Assembly (NCBI GenBank): GCA_017465825.1
Contig: JAFTVI010000010.1
Location: forward strand, 1 to 35,329
DNA from: Clostridia bacterium
GTDB lineage: Bacteria; Bacillota; Clostridia; Oscillospirales; Acutalibacteraceae
Length of the DNA stretch: 35,329 nt
Reading direction: 5' to 3'
This document shows positions 23,589 to 32,569 of the stretch, one piece after another. The notes below the pieces were generated by a model, which searched no databases, was not told where the DNA came from, and was given only the letters and a program-made list of their open reading frames with translations. The translations under genes and the position numbers were made by a program. The first letter of the stretch is position 1. The number at the start of each line of letters is the position of its first letter.

Positions 23589-24173
23589 TTGTACAGTAAA
23601 GACAAAAGACAATCAGAGAGCATTTCAAAAGCTGAAAGCAACAGCAACATTAATGATGTGCTTGAAAACTGTGAGCAATACAGAAGTCAATTGATACAAT
23701 ATTGCTTGCAGTATTTTGATTGCGAATATGAATACGCAGAAGATTGTGTACAGAGTGCTTATGTTGCATTGGTTGAAAATCTGAAAAACGGTGTAGTAAT
23801 AGGTAATTATAAAGCTTGGCTTTATAAAGTTACACTCAATTATAAAGATAAAGCAATAAAAGAAAAGATAAAAAGAAACGAATATGATTTTAAAAGTAAT
23901 GAGGAAAAAGAAGAAGTTCTGAATAACACCGTGACTTATGAACCTGATTATCTGGAAAATATGGTTACAGATAAAATGATTGCAGAGCGTGCATTGCGAA
24001 TAATATCATCACTAAAATCAGATGAGAAAAAGCTATACGTTGATTTTTATTTGGAGGAAAAAAAATTAAAAGAAATTGCCAATGATTTGTGTATTTCTCC
24101 TTCCGCGGTACGAAAAAGACATGCTGCACTTAAAAGAAAAATTCGTAAAAAAATTAAAGAATTTGAAAAGTAA
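23589..24173 (+). CDS. ECF-type RNA polymerase sigma factor
   Basis: A 194-residue sigma-70-family protein. I chose the TTG at 23589 because AGAGGAG lies 8 nt upstream; an earlier TTG at 23562 lacks a site. Region 2 spans about residues 30-95 (YRSQLIQYCLQYFDCEYEYAEDCVQSAYVALVENL and following). Region 4 near the C-terminus has the helix-turn-helix LKEIANDLCISPSAVRKRHAALKRK. There is no sigma-3, as in ECF factors. It lies directly upstream of a membrane protein of anti-sigma type. The non-ATG start may hold expression low. Confidence 0.85.
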   Translation: MYSKDKRQSESISKAESNSNINDVLENCEQYRSQLIQYCLQYFDCEYEYAEDCVQSAYVALVENLKNGVVIGNYKAWLYKVTLNYKDKAIKEKIKRNEYDFKSNEEKEEVLNNTVTYEPDYLENMVTDKMIAERALRIISSLKSDEKKLYVDFYLEEKKLKEIANDLCISPSAVRKRHAALKRKIRKKIKEFEK

Positions 24174-24183
24174 AAAAATTTTG

Positions 24184-24206
24184 GTCACTTTTTTAAAGAA
24201 AGTGAC
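24184..24206 (+). promoter_or_regulatory. Hairpin between sigma and anti-sigma genes
   Basis: GTCACTTT (24184-24191) and AAAGTGAC (24199-24206) are perfect arms with a 7-nt loop, 10 bp past the sigma-gene stop. The next ribosome site (AGGAGG) begins 12 bp later. It could attenuate or stabilise the intercistronic mRNA, or be an operator. Confidence 0.5.
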
Positions 24207-24231
24207 ACTATATAGGTAGGAGGGTTTTATT

Positions 24232-25011
24232 TTGAAGAAGAAATTCAGTAAAAAGAAATTGAATAAAATGATAGCTTCTAATTTTACTGATTTGTCATCG
24301 GAAGACATAAAAAAGCTTATTGAAATAGAGATAGCTAAGGATGCGGAAGAAGTAGATACCGACTATATTGATCTATGTTTTAAATTGTTAGCAATAAAGG
24401 ATAATCAGATCGTATCTATCAATCGCAAACCAAAGGCTGTAAAAACACTGCTTATTGCGGCAATAGTTTTTGTTTTGCTGGTTTCAGTGGTAACCGCATC
24501 GGCATATGTGTTTGATTTCAGCATACCGGACTTTATTGCAGAACTTATCGACAAGGATGCATATGTTGATATCAATTTAGAATACGCTAATACGACAGCA
24601 GAAGGCTATCAGCTCACAGACAGTAATTTAGCAAAAGAGCTTGAGGCTCACGGAATAACGCCTGTAACCTTCCCGGAGGAACTTCTGACAGACGATTGTG
24701 TTATCACAAGTATTGAATATCCCGAGACAGATAAAACAGTTAATATTGTTGCAACAATATTCTTTGAATACCGTGGATGCTACGGCAGATTTACAATTAC
24801 ACAATTTGTTAATGATTTGAATAGGGCCGGTAATAGTGTTTCAGAAGATATTGTTTCCGCTCAAATGATAAATGTTAATGGAATGGATATTCTTATTTTT
24901 GAGCGAGAAGAAAATTGTTCAGTAGAATACAAAGACAACCGTACCAAATATAATATATATATAGAAGGTGATATAGAAACTGTAAAGAGTTTTGCAAATA
25001 CAATAAAATAA
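24232..25011 (+). CDS. Membrane-anchored anti-sigma-like protein
   Basis: A 259-residue protein with a basic cytoplasmic N-terminus (about 1-70), one membrane helix (about 71-94, TLLIAAIVFVLLVSVVTASA) and an extracytoplasmic domain of about 160 residues. The outer domain ends in an NGMDILIFE-containing fold similar to DUF4367-type domains. Translation starts at TTG after AGGAGG. Position after an ECF sigma gene and this topology fit an anti-sigma factor that holds the sigma factor at the membrane. No zinc anti-sigma motif (HxxxCxxC) is present, so the binding mode is unknown. Confidence 0.65.
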   Translation: MKKKFSKKKLNKMIASNFTDLSSEDIKKLIEIEIAKDAEEVDTDYIDLCFKLLAIKDNQIVSINRKPKAVKTLLIAAIVFVLLVSVVTASAYVFDFSIPDFIAELIDKDAYVDINLEYANTTAEGYQLTDSNLAKELEAHGITPVTFPEELLTDDCVITSIEYPETDKTVNIVATIFFEYRGCYGRFTITQFVNDLNRAGNSVSEDIVSAQMINVNGMDILIFEREENCSVEYKDNRTKYNIYIEGDIETVKSFANTIK

Positions 25012-25026
25012 AAGTGAGGTAATTAA

Positions 25027-25515
25027 ATGAAAAAAATTTTTTCTGTAATTTTACTTGTTTGTACTTTAATTTGTGGTGTTTCCCCTGTGACAACTTTTGC
25101 TTCAAATGACACGTTGACTGATGATGAGATTACAATTGAAGAATTTGAAGCACTTGAACATGTTTATGCTGTGTATCCTGAGAATAGAGCGACGGGCTTA
25201 ATTGTAGATCATTATTTTGGTATAGCTAAAGAAGGTAGTACACTTGTTATAACTGGGATGACAGCATGTACCAGCGAAGTAGTTAAATGTGGATTTAAAG
25301 ACATTGTTATTGAACGAAGACTAAACAGCAGTTCTTCTTGGAGTGAATATTCGACTTTGGGAGATTTTTTGACAGAATCTACAAGTTGCAATTTGTCAAA
25401 AAGAATAACAGTACCTAGCGGTTATCAATACAGGGTCACAGCAACACACTATGCAAAGAAGTCACTATTCTCTGTACAAAAGATTGACGCCGAGACAGGA
25501 TATTTAACATTCTAA
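25027..25515 (+). CDS. Secreted protein of the sigma operon, unknown function
   Basis: A 162-residue protein with a classic signal peptide (KKIFSVILLVCTLICGVSP, cleavage probably after TTFA). The mature part is beta-rich, with two cysteine pairs possible (ACTSEVVKC; TSCNLSK). I do not recognise the family, though similar short secreted proteins occur in Clostridia. It follows the anti-sigma-like gene by 15 bp and ends the operon at a strong terminator. It may be the effector controlled by, or the signal read by, the sigma/anti-sigma pair (inference). Confidence 0.7.
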   Translation: MKKIFSVILLVCTLICGVSPVTTFASNDTLTDDEITIEEFEALEHVYAVYPENRATGLIVDHYFGIAKEGSTLVITGMTACTSEVVKCGFKDIVIERRLNSSSSWSEYSTLGDFLTESTSCNLSKRITVPSGYQYRVTATHYAKKSLFSVQKIDAETGYLTF

Positions 25516-25525
25516 ATAGCTTTCT

Positions 25526-25560
25526 GATGGTGGATTTTTTCCACCATCAATTTTTTTTAT
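25526..25560 (+). terminator. Terminator of the sigma operon
   Basis: GATGGTGG (25526-25533) and CCACCATC (25541-25548), 7-nt loop, then T8 and further T-rich DNA. A textbook strong terminator. Confidence 0.9.
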
Positions 25561-25632
25561 TTTTTTTCGATTTTTTTGTTCACATTTTTTAAGATTTATA
25601 CACTATAGAAACAAGAGGGTATTCCTATTTTG

Positions 25633-25662
25633 TTGACAAAAAATGAAAAAAGCCTGCAAAAT
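25633..25662 (+). promoter_or_regulatory. Candidate promoter of the lipoprotein gene
   Basis: TTGACA (25633-25638) with an 18-nt spacer to CAAAAT (25657-25662). GTAAAAT follows ten bases later and is an alternative -10. The leader would be about 65 nt. Confidence 0.5.
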
Positions 25663-25735
25663 GCAGTAAAATTCAGCAAATCATCCTTTACGTATCAAAT
25701 TCGATCGGTTTTAGAAATCTGAAAGGGGCATTACA

Positions 25736-26380
25736 ATGAAGCAGCTTTTTCTTATATTATTGGTATTAAGTGTTGTAATAATTTTCTCCTCTTGTAGCAA
25801 AAAATCTTCCGAAGTGATAGTCTCTGACGGCAAATCATATAATTTTGTATCAGACAAAAACGGCGAGATAGCATCTGATTCTGCAGGAAATATTATTGTT
25901 GAAAGACAGGATGAAAACGGAAATACTGTAACTGAAGTATTAACCGAAAAATACTTGATAATTGATAACAATTCACTCAAAACTCCCTCATATGACTATG
26001 AAATTCCAGAGGATTTTGAACTGAAATCTGTTGGTTCTGATCCGTTGATAGAAAATAAGCAGGGAACAATTCAGTTCAACATAATGGATAAAACGGATTC
26101 TGTAAGCGATTTTGACGAATATGTTTCTGATACATATAATGCCGCAGTCGCATCGGGAATTGCAAATAGTGAAATTGAAGATGTTCTGATTTCAAACATA
26201 CCGATGAAGAGATTTGGATTATCCATGCAGGATGATGACGGTGCTCAGCTTGAATCTTACGCTTATATTGTTAAAGTTGATAATCGTGTGTTGATGATTA
26301 CCGTAACATCAAAAGACGGCGGAATTACCGATGTTTCGCAGGCAGATGCTTTTGTTGCAGAAATTGATTTTAACTCATGA
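25736..26380 (+). CDS. Lipoprotein, unknown function
   Basis: A 214-residue protein with a lipoprotein signal peptide. The hydrophobic LFLILLVLSVVIIF ends in the lipobox FSSC, with the lipidated Cys at residue 20, so it would be anchored on the outer face of the membrane. The mature part has no domain I recognise. It contains a SDKNGEIASDSAGNIIVERQ segment, typical of flexible linkers, and a C-terminal alpha/beta region. AAAGGGGC precedes the ATG. It stands alone between the sigma operon and the large dockerin gene. Confidence 0.75.
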   Translation: MKQLFLILLVLSVVIIFSSCSKKSSEVIVSDGKSYNFVSDKNGEIASDSAGNIIVERQDENGNTVTEVLTEKYLIIDNNSLKTPSYDYEIPEDFELKSVGSDPLIENKQGTIQFNIMDKTDSVSDFDEYVSDTYNAAVASGIANSEIEDVLISNIPMKRFGLSMQDDDGAQLESYAYIVKVDNRVLMITVTSKDGGITDVSQADAFVAEIDFNS

Positions 26381-26429
26381 TAAATAAATCTGTATTTTGA
26401 AGGCAGTATATTTATAAATTTTCATTATA

Positions 26430-26576
26430 TTTTGGGAGGTGATACCAATGGTACATATAATGCTGCGGACAAATAAATACCTTTTGGATTTATAGGACTT
26501 CGCCGTAGTATTTTTTGTTCGCATTATTGTTTTTATAAAAGGAAGTCCTGAAAATATTACGAAAGGACAGTCAAAT
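26430..26576 (+). promoter_or_regulatory. Structured leader with a 15-codon ORF ahead of the dockerin gene
   Basis: GGGAGGTG precedes a tiny ORF (26448-26495, MVHIMLRTNKYLLDL). It overlaps AGGACTT (26494-26500), which can pair with AAGTCCT (26543-26549) close to the ribosome site of the 1286-residue gene. Translation of the short ORF could disrupt the pairing. This makes it a possible leader-peptide attenuation device. Confidence 0.4.
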
Positions 26577-29500
26577 ATGAAAACACGTAAAAAAAGTGCA
26601 CGTTTTCTCAGTGTCGTTTTGTCAGTGGTTATGTTGCTCAGTTCAATGTCTGTTATGGCATTTGCGGCTCACGACCCCTATCTTGACAATGCGATTCTTG
26701 ACCAGTACAACTCAATTGACAAGGTTGACCTTGAACTGACTCAGAAAGCTTCTATTCTGCTTGATATGCTTGATGTAATGCTTGAAGACGAAGATATTTA
26801 TATAGATATTCCTCTTATAGGAGATATCAATCTTCGTTCGACGGATGAAGCTCTCGACTCTATTTATGACCTTACGGGAAACTGGCTTTTTGGCAGACTT
26901 ACCGTTGGTGACCTTGTTGTTCTTGAAACAAACAGAGATGATATCTCTTCAGTTCGCAGAACAACAGCAGGCAAGACAGACGTTGATGTTATCAACAGTC
27001 TTGTAACATATCTTGGTAACTGTGCCCCTACTCTTGTAGGTATAATCGATGATTCTTTCAGCTGGGGCATCGTAAAAGGCTTCCTTCCTCCCGAGTTCAG
27101 AGTTATTATTGATGATCTTCCAGGTTTCCTTAAAGAAACAATCTGGGATCTTCTTCATCCCGTAAATGATGAACTTATGCCCTCAGATATCACACTTGAT
27201 GATCTTGTTCAGTTTATGTGTGATAATCAGCTCGGTGCAGAAGAAGGCAGTGAGCGTGCAGAAATAATGGGCTTCGCAGGTGTTATGCCCGGTTTTGATA
27301 TTGATATTGACTCAGTAACAGGCTACGCAGCTATTGAAGAGGCTATTTTCCATGCTCTTAATGAATTTGTAGTTCCATTACTTAATGACGAGCTAAAGAC
27401 AGTTATTCAGGACGCTGTTGAATCCAACGCAAATGATGGCGGTTCACTTGATGAACTCGTAAATGTAGATTATGTTGTTGAAACATACGAATTTGATGAC
27501 AACAAGACTCTTATGGAGCAGCTTAATGATGTATTTGGAGCTGTTGTTGAGGATATGCTTCTTCCCGGTACATATACTTGGATTGCTGTTCCTGCAGACG
27601 GTGATTATATTGCTACTCTCGAAACAAATCTCACAGCTCTTCTTAAGCAGATTATAGTTGCCGGTGGCGAAACAGAAGATGTTTCAGGCTACTCTCTTGA
27701 ACAGCTTGGTGACTATATTGCACGTGTTGCTGTTGAGCAGTTTGTTAAGCATATGGATCTTCAGCAGGGCGATACTATGGAAAGAATTGCTTACCTTGGT
27801 CTCCGTGAGCTTTGTGCAAGCATCATTCCTGAGAATGTATATCCCGATGTTCCTGCTGATGCTACAGCAGAAGGCTACAGAAATGCAATAATTGAAATTG
27901 CGGCTGACCTTGGCACATTCTATCTCAACAACAATATCGGTCTCAATTGCGATATGGACACAAATGCATCAGAGTTCCTTACAGCTTTTGCAACATGGTG
28001 TCTGCCTTATGTTGACGGTCTTTACGACGCTACAGCATACAATACTGCAGATACCGGCTGGGAAAAGATAGACGCTATTCTTTGGGAAATCATTCCCAAG
28101 AATCTCTTCTCATATGATGAGATGTTCCGTGATGCTGAAGGTGCAGGCGAAGCAGGTGACCTCGGTCTTCAGAGCCTTGTAAACTACATTCTTGATGCAA
28201 TTTTTGCATTCGACCTCGAAAAGATTGATGCATTCTTCACACATTCACCTAATAGCATTCTTAACGGTTCTGCACGTCAGGCAATTATTGATGTTGTCAG
28301 AAACATTATAAACGGTGCTTTCACACCCACAGGTGCTGACTACTGCGTACCTCCCGTAACAACATTTGAAGCTGTAATTTCAGTTGCAAATCTCAAGACT
28401 ATTGCAGAAAATCTTCTTGTATCTCTTAAAGATAAGAATGCAACTCTTGTTCCCACTGCAATAAATCTTGTTACAATGCTTATGGGTGCCGCAGATCCTC
28501 AGTCACTCGGTGACGTAGCTCTTGATATCAACAGCAGAATTTATTGTGAAAACGGTACTGTTCCTTCAGGTCAGACAATCCGTGTTTCCAATCTTTCTGA
28601 CGGTGTTAACAGCGCATGGCGCAATGCGGCAGGCACTCTTACACAGGATAAGATGTATGAAATTGAGCTTGTAGCTCTCACAAACAATGCAGGTCTTACA
28701 ACAGCAGCTATCCCTGAGAACACAAAGATTGCTGCAAACGCCTATTACGATATTGCTGTTTCAGGTTCTGTTGCAGCAACAACAGAGGTTCGTTTTGACC
28801 TTTCATACTATATCCTTGATGAAGCAGGTGTACGCCTTAACACAACTCCTCTTGTTACATCAACATACGCTCATTTCTATAAGGAAACAGGCAACTACGA
28901 TGTTACAAGTGCCGCAATCGGCGAGACAAACAGAGTAAGCTTTGACAGCTTCTCAACTTATCTTTATACAACTGATGTTTACGATGCATCTCTCTTCTCA
29001 ATTATGGCAACAAATAACGGTGTTCTCATCGGTAATGCTGTCAGAGATATCCGCAGAGCTATTGTAACAGGTACTCTGCCCACAGGGCTTTCTGCAAACA
29101 ATCCTGCAGACGGTCCCATCATCTCAATTGATGCCGCATCACTTACAGTTGACTCTTACGGCACAGTTAACCCCTATGTAGCAAACATTGACCCTGACCT
29201 TGCTCAGCCTTACGGTATTTATGACCTTGACATCGCATTCGAGGTCTGCAGCTCAGGCAGTAACTCAGGTACTGTTACAGAAACGAGAGACCATATAATC
29301 GTTATTTATAATGATTTCGGTCTTCCCGGAGTTCTCGATGATGTTATGGGCGCAAACAGACAGAGAGCAGACTATCTTGACACTGCAGATGCAGAGTGGA
29401 CAGCATATCAGACTGCTGTAAGTGAAGGCTATGCACTTCTTCACGGCAATCCTGACCACAGCAAGATGTTTGCAGATGTTACTGCACCCGATGGCTCAGC

Positions 29501-30437
29501 AAATGCTTACGCAGCAGCAGTTGCCGCTATCGAAGCCGCAGTCGCAGCTCTTGACGAAAAGGTTAAGCCCACAGATGCAACTCTTCTTGCAACTCTTGAG
29601 GCATCAGTTACTGCTCAGGCAGATGTAAAGAGAGAAGACTATGTTCTCTTCACATATGACCGTTGGGATAATTGGTATGACCACGCAAGCGGTCTTGTTA
29701 ACTCACAGACAGTTGCAGAAGGCGAAACAGCTCCCGCTATCCCTGCATTTGACCTTATCTATGCAGAGCATATGGTAGAGCTTATGTACCCCCGTCTTAT
29801 AAAGAAGGCTGTTGTTAAGACACATCTTGCATCTGCAATTGCAGCTGCTGATGAAAAGATTCAGGCTGCTTACACAACAGACTCCTGGACAGATTTTGCA
29901 GCAGCTCTTGCAGCCGCAAAGACTGTTAATGAAGACACATCTGTAACTCTTCTTCAGACTCAGGTAAACAACGCACGCGTTGAACTTATGAAGGCAATGA
30001 GAAGACTTGTACGTATAAATTTCCTTGAGGCTCTTGATGATACAGTTGTAATTGATAATTCAACTTTGTTTATAACAGGTTTTGCAACTGAATGTACTGA
30101 CATTGAAGAATATGTAATTGTTGTGGAAAGTTATGAAAACAATTACTATATTGATTATGTACAGTATGATTCTGCTTCCGATTACTACGGTACAGGTTCA
30201 GAAGTAACTGTTTATGATGAAAATGATGAACCAATTGTTACCTATACAATAGTTGTAAGTGGTGATGTTAACGGTGACGGTAGAATAACTTCATCTGACA
30301 TAGATGTTTATGATAATTACTTTGGAAACAGTCAGTCTACTGCATTTGATGAACTTGCATTCTTTGTAGCTGGTGATGTAAATAATGACGGTATCATTAA
30401 CTCTGTAGACAAAGTAATTGTTAACGATTTAGTATAA
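26577..30437 (+). CDS. Large secreted FIVAR and dockerin-type protein
   Basis: A 1286-residue exported protein. Signal peptide: RKKSARFLSVVLSVVMLLSS, then MAFA before the mature end. The first 900 residues are acidic and I do not recognise a catalytic family. FIVAR-like helical repeats lie near 930-1000 and 1083-1143 (IQAAYTTDSWTDFAAALAAAK). The C-terminus (about 1229-1286) is a type I dockerin with two calcium loops, DVNGDGRITSSD and DVNNDGIINSVD. Dockerins bind cohesins on scaffoldins or cell surfaces. Base and codon use change near nt 30020, just before the dockerin. Confidence 0.8.
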   Translation: MKTRKKSARFLSVVLSVVMLLSSMSVMAFAAHDPYLDNAILDQYNSIDKVDLELTQKASILLDMLDVMLEDEDIYIDIPLIGDINLRSTDEALDSIYDLTGNWLFGRLTVGDLVVLETNRDDISSVRRTTAGKTDVDVINSLVTYLGNCAPTLVGIIDDSFSWGIVKGFLPPEFRVIIDDLPGFLKETIWDLLHPVNDELMPSDITLDDLVQFMCDNQLGAEEGSERAEIMGFAGVMPGFDIDIDSVTGYAAIEEAIFHALNEFVVPLLNDELKTVIQDAVESNANDGGSLDELVNVDYVVETYEFDDNKTLMEQLNDVFGAVVEDMLLPGTYTWIAVPADGDYIATLETNLTALLKQIIVAGGETEDVSGYSLEQLGDYIARVAVEQFVKHMDLQQGDTMERIAYLGLRELCASIIPENVYPDVPADATAEGYRNAIIEIAADLGTFYLNNNIGLNCDMDTNASEFLTAFATWCLPYVDGLYDATAYNTADTGWEKIDAILWEIIPKNLFSYDEMFRDAEGAGEAGDLGLQSLVNYILDAIFAFDLEKIDAFFTHSPNSILNGSARQAIIDVVRNIINGAFTPTGADYCVPPVTTFEAVISVANLKTIAENLLVSLKDKNATLVPTAINLVTMLMGAADPQSLGDVALDINSRIYCENGTVPSGQTIRVSNLSDGVNSAWRNAAGTLTQDKMYEIELVALTNNAGLTTAAIPENTKIAANAYYDIAVSGSVAATTEVRFDLSYYILDEAGVRLNTTPLVTSTYAHFYKETGNYDVTSAAIGETNRVSFDSFSTYLYTTDVYDASLFSIMATNNGVLIGNAVRDIRRAIVTGTLPTGLSANNPADGPIISIDAASLTVDSYGTVNPYVANIDPDLAQPYGIYDLDIAFEVCSSGSNSGTVTETRDHIIVIYNDFGLPGVLDDVMGANRQRADYLDTADAEWTAYQTAVSEGYALLHGNPDHSKMFADVTAPDGSANAYAAAVAAIEAAVAALDEKVKPTDATLLATLEASVTAQADVKREDYVLFTYDRWDNWYDHASGLVNSQTVAEGETAPAIPAFDLIYAEHMVELMYPRLIKKAVVKTHLASAIAAADEKIQAAYTTDSWTDFAAALAAAKTVNEDTSVTLLQTQVNNARVELMKAMRRLVRINFLEALDDTVVIDNSTLFITGFATECTDIEEYVIVVESYENNYYIDYVQYDSASDYYGTGSEVTVYDENDEPIVTYTIVVSGDVNGDGRITSSDIDVYDNYFGNSQSTAFDELAFFVAGDVNNDGIINSVDKVIVNDLV

Positions 30438-30481
30438 GCTGTTTGCAAAATTGAGAAAGACAGATTACTGATAATTTCTCT

Positions 30482-30512
30482 CCGTGTAGGGCATTTTGCC
30501 CTACACGGGTAT
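30482..30512 (+). terminator. Hairpin between the two large secreted-protein genes
   Basis: CCGTGTAGGGC (30482-30492) and GCCCTACACGG (30498-30508) form an 11-bp perfect stem with a 5-nt loop. Only GTATTTC follows, so it may terminate partly. No promoter is evident before the next gene, which therefore could depend on readthrough. Confidence 0.6.
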
Positions 30513-30542
30513 TTCAAAGAAATTTTTAGAAAGGACTTAAGT

Positions 30543-32327
30543 ATGAAAAATAAGCTTTCTTTATTGGTTGTGAAAAAGACATTAATCTTTTGTTTAGTTG
30601 TATTAATGGTTTCAATGTCTTCATCTGTTGTGTTTGCAGAGGTGCTTTCTGAGAATAGCATACAGTTAACAGAAGCAAACATTGTTGAATATCCAACTGC
30701 AAATGGAGAAATGTATTATACACAAAAAGTTGGAGAGCATATAACACTTTCCGGCGGTATTGTAACAGAGGATGGAACGGCAACAGGTAAAATAGTTGCT
30801 GGTCATTTTGATTTTATTGACCCTGAATATATGCCATCAGATAATGATAATGAGCGTGCAAGCATTAAGTTTATTCCTGATGATTCAAATTTATATATTG
30901 GATTTGAAATTAACAGATCTCCTATTGTAACTTTTCCTGTAAAAAAAGCAGCAATGGAATTTGTTGATCCTACTGCTGTTCCTACCGCAACTGATGTTGT
31001 AGCTGGAAAAAGATTAAATACTTCTGATATTACCGGTATTGCTGTAAAATGTCAGCTTACAGGAGAGGTTTTAACCTCTGCAAAATGGAGCTGGACAAAA
31101 AGTAGTACAAAAGTTAATGAAAGCGGATATTATTCTGCAAAAGTTGTTTGCAGCGGTTATGAAACAATAAATGTATACATTTATGTTAGAACACAGGGCG
31201 ACACAAGTGAACCTACAATAAGTGAATTTCCCACAATTCAAAGTGTTACATATAGGGAAGGTCTCACAGCGGCTGACCTTACAATTATTGGTGGCTCAAC
31301 AACTATTCCCGGAACATTTGCAGTTGCTGATCCTGCTCAGGAATTAAAGGGCGGTAGCAATGTTGTTGGTGTTGTTTTTACTCCTGATGATGAGAATGAA
31401 AGCACAATTAACATATCAATGGTTGTAAATGTTGAAAAAATTGCATCTACTTTCGTTGATGAAGAGGGAAATGCTATTATTCCTGAAGTTCGAGTAGGAA
31501 TCGGGTATGAACTTACATTTAACTCATTAAAAAATTTAGTGGAAAGACTTACTGCTAATTGCGGAAAATTTACAATTCAGAGTTTTTCTAATATTTCATA
31601 TGATACTTCATCTGTTAGTGAATATGAAAATGCAAAAGCAAGAATTACCACATCGAACAGCAATTATTCAAATGAATTAAGTTTTAAACTTATTGTTGAA
31701 CCTCGTGAGGTTTCTCCTTACTTTAAAGCATACGGTAACGATGAGTATGAAATCACAACCGGTGATTACACAACTAAACCCAAGGGTACTTATGACCTTT
31801 ATGCCAACGACGAACTTGTTATGGAAGATATCGCTTACCAGACAAGGTTCAATTGGCGCCCCGAAAAGAGCGGTACATATACTCTCAGAGCAGTTTATAA
31901 CCCCGTTGAAAACGATACATTCAAGGTTAACGATGCCGTAAGAGAGAATATGGAACTGAATCTCACTTGGAAGATCAACTGCATTAACTGCGGTGCTTAC
32001 GATTACAGATACGGCGAAACAGCAAGCGTTAATCACAGTCTTGGCGATCAGTTCGGTGGCTGGAAATTCTATGATGAAAACGGAAACGAGTTCACACCCG
32101 AAAATTTGGATACAGATACTTCATCATGGGTTTATTTCACAATGCCCGATTTCGCAATTACTGTTGAAGCAGTTGATAAAAGTGCATCTTCGGATTCTGA
32201 CGGACTTTTCGGCGATCTTGACCTTGGTGCTCTCGGAGAATGCTCAGCTTTTGCAAATCTTATTGCAAAAATCAAGCAGTTCATTAACGCAATTGTTCTG
32301 TTTATGACTGCAATATTTACCGTCTGA
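30543..32327 (+). CDS. Secreted Ig-like repeat protein with hydrophobic tail
   Basis: A 594-residue exported protein with a signal peptide (VKKTLIFCLVVLMVSMSSS). Two Ig-like repeats of the kind ITLSGGIVTEDGT... / LTIIGGSTTIPGTF...VVFTPDDEN lie near 55-135 and 225-300. The third part (about 395-560) has a TYTLRAVYNPVEND-type strand and a repeat ending FTMPDFAITVEAV, as in InlB/Flg_new-type domains. The last residues form a hydrophobic helix (FINAIVLFMTAIF) without a positive tail, which may anchor the protein. The first 1.15 kb is AT-rich, and codon use shifts near nt 31700. Confidence 0.75.
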   Translation: MKNKLSLLVVKKTLIFCLVVLMVSMSSSVVFAEVLSENSIQLTEANIVEYPTANGEMYYTQKVGEHITLSGGIVTEDGTATGKIVAGHFDFIDPEYMPSDNDNERASIKFIPDDSNLYIGFEINRSPIVTFPVKKAAMEFVDPTAVPTATDVVAGKRLNTSDITGIAVKCQLTGEVLTSAKWSWTKSSTKVNESGYYSAKVVCSGYETINVYIYVRTQGDTSEPTISEFPTIQSVTYREGLTAADLTIIGGSTTIPGTFAVADPAQELKGGSNVVGVVFTPDDENESTINISMVVNVEKIASTFVDEEGNAIIPEVRVGIGYELTFNSLKNLVERLTANCGKFTIQSFSNISYDTSSVSEYENAKARITTSNSNYSNELSFKLIVEPREVSPYFKAYGNDEYEITTGDYTTKPKGTYDLYANDELVMEDIAYQTRFNWRPEKSGTYTLRAVYNPVENDTFKVNDAVRENMELNLTWKINCINCGAYDYRYGETASVNHSLGDQFGGWKFYDENGNEFTPENLDTDTSSWVYFTMPDFAITVEAVDKSASSDSDGLFGDLDLGALGECSAFANLIAKIKQFINAIVLFMTAIFTV

Positions 32328-32454
32328 TTGTAAATACTGTATATTTGTTTTCAGATTTCAATTAGTTTTTCTTCTTGTTACTTTTGTGCGAATAAAAACC
32401 ATAAATATATTTTTGTAAAAAGCTTTATGTTTAATCAAAAAATAGTAATATTTT

Positions 32455-32485
32455 CTTCCCCTATGGGCGCATAGGGGAAGTTTTT
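32455..32485 (+). terminator. Terminator after the Ig-like gene
   Basis: CTTCCCCTAT (32455-32464) and ATAGGGGAAG (32471-32480), 6-nt loop, then TTTTT. It separates the secreted-protein genes from the convergent recombinase gene. Confidence 0.9.
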
Positions 32486-32569
32486 AAAAAAATTTGTTTT
32501 TTTGTGTTACATTTTCGACTTTTGAGACTTTATATATAAGTAAGGATATATTTAAATTTAGTTTTATTG

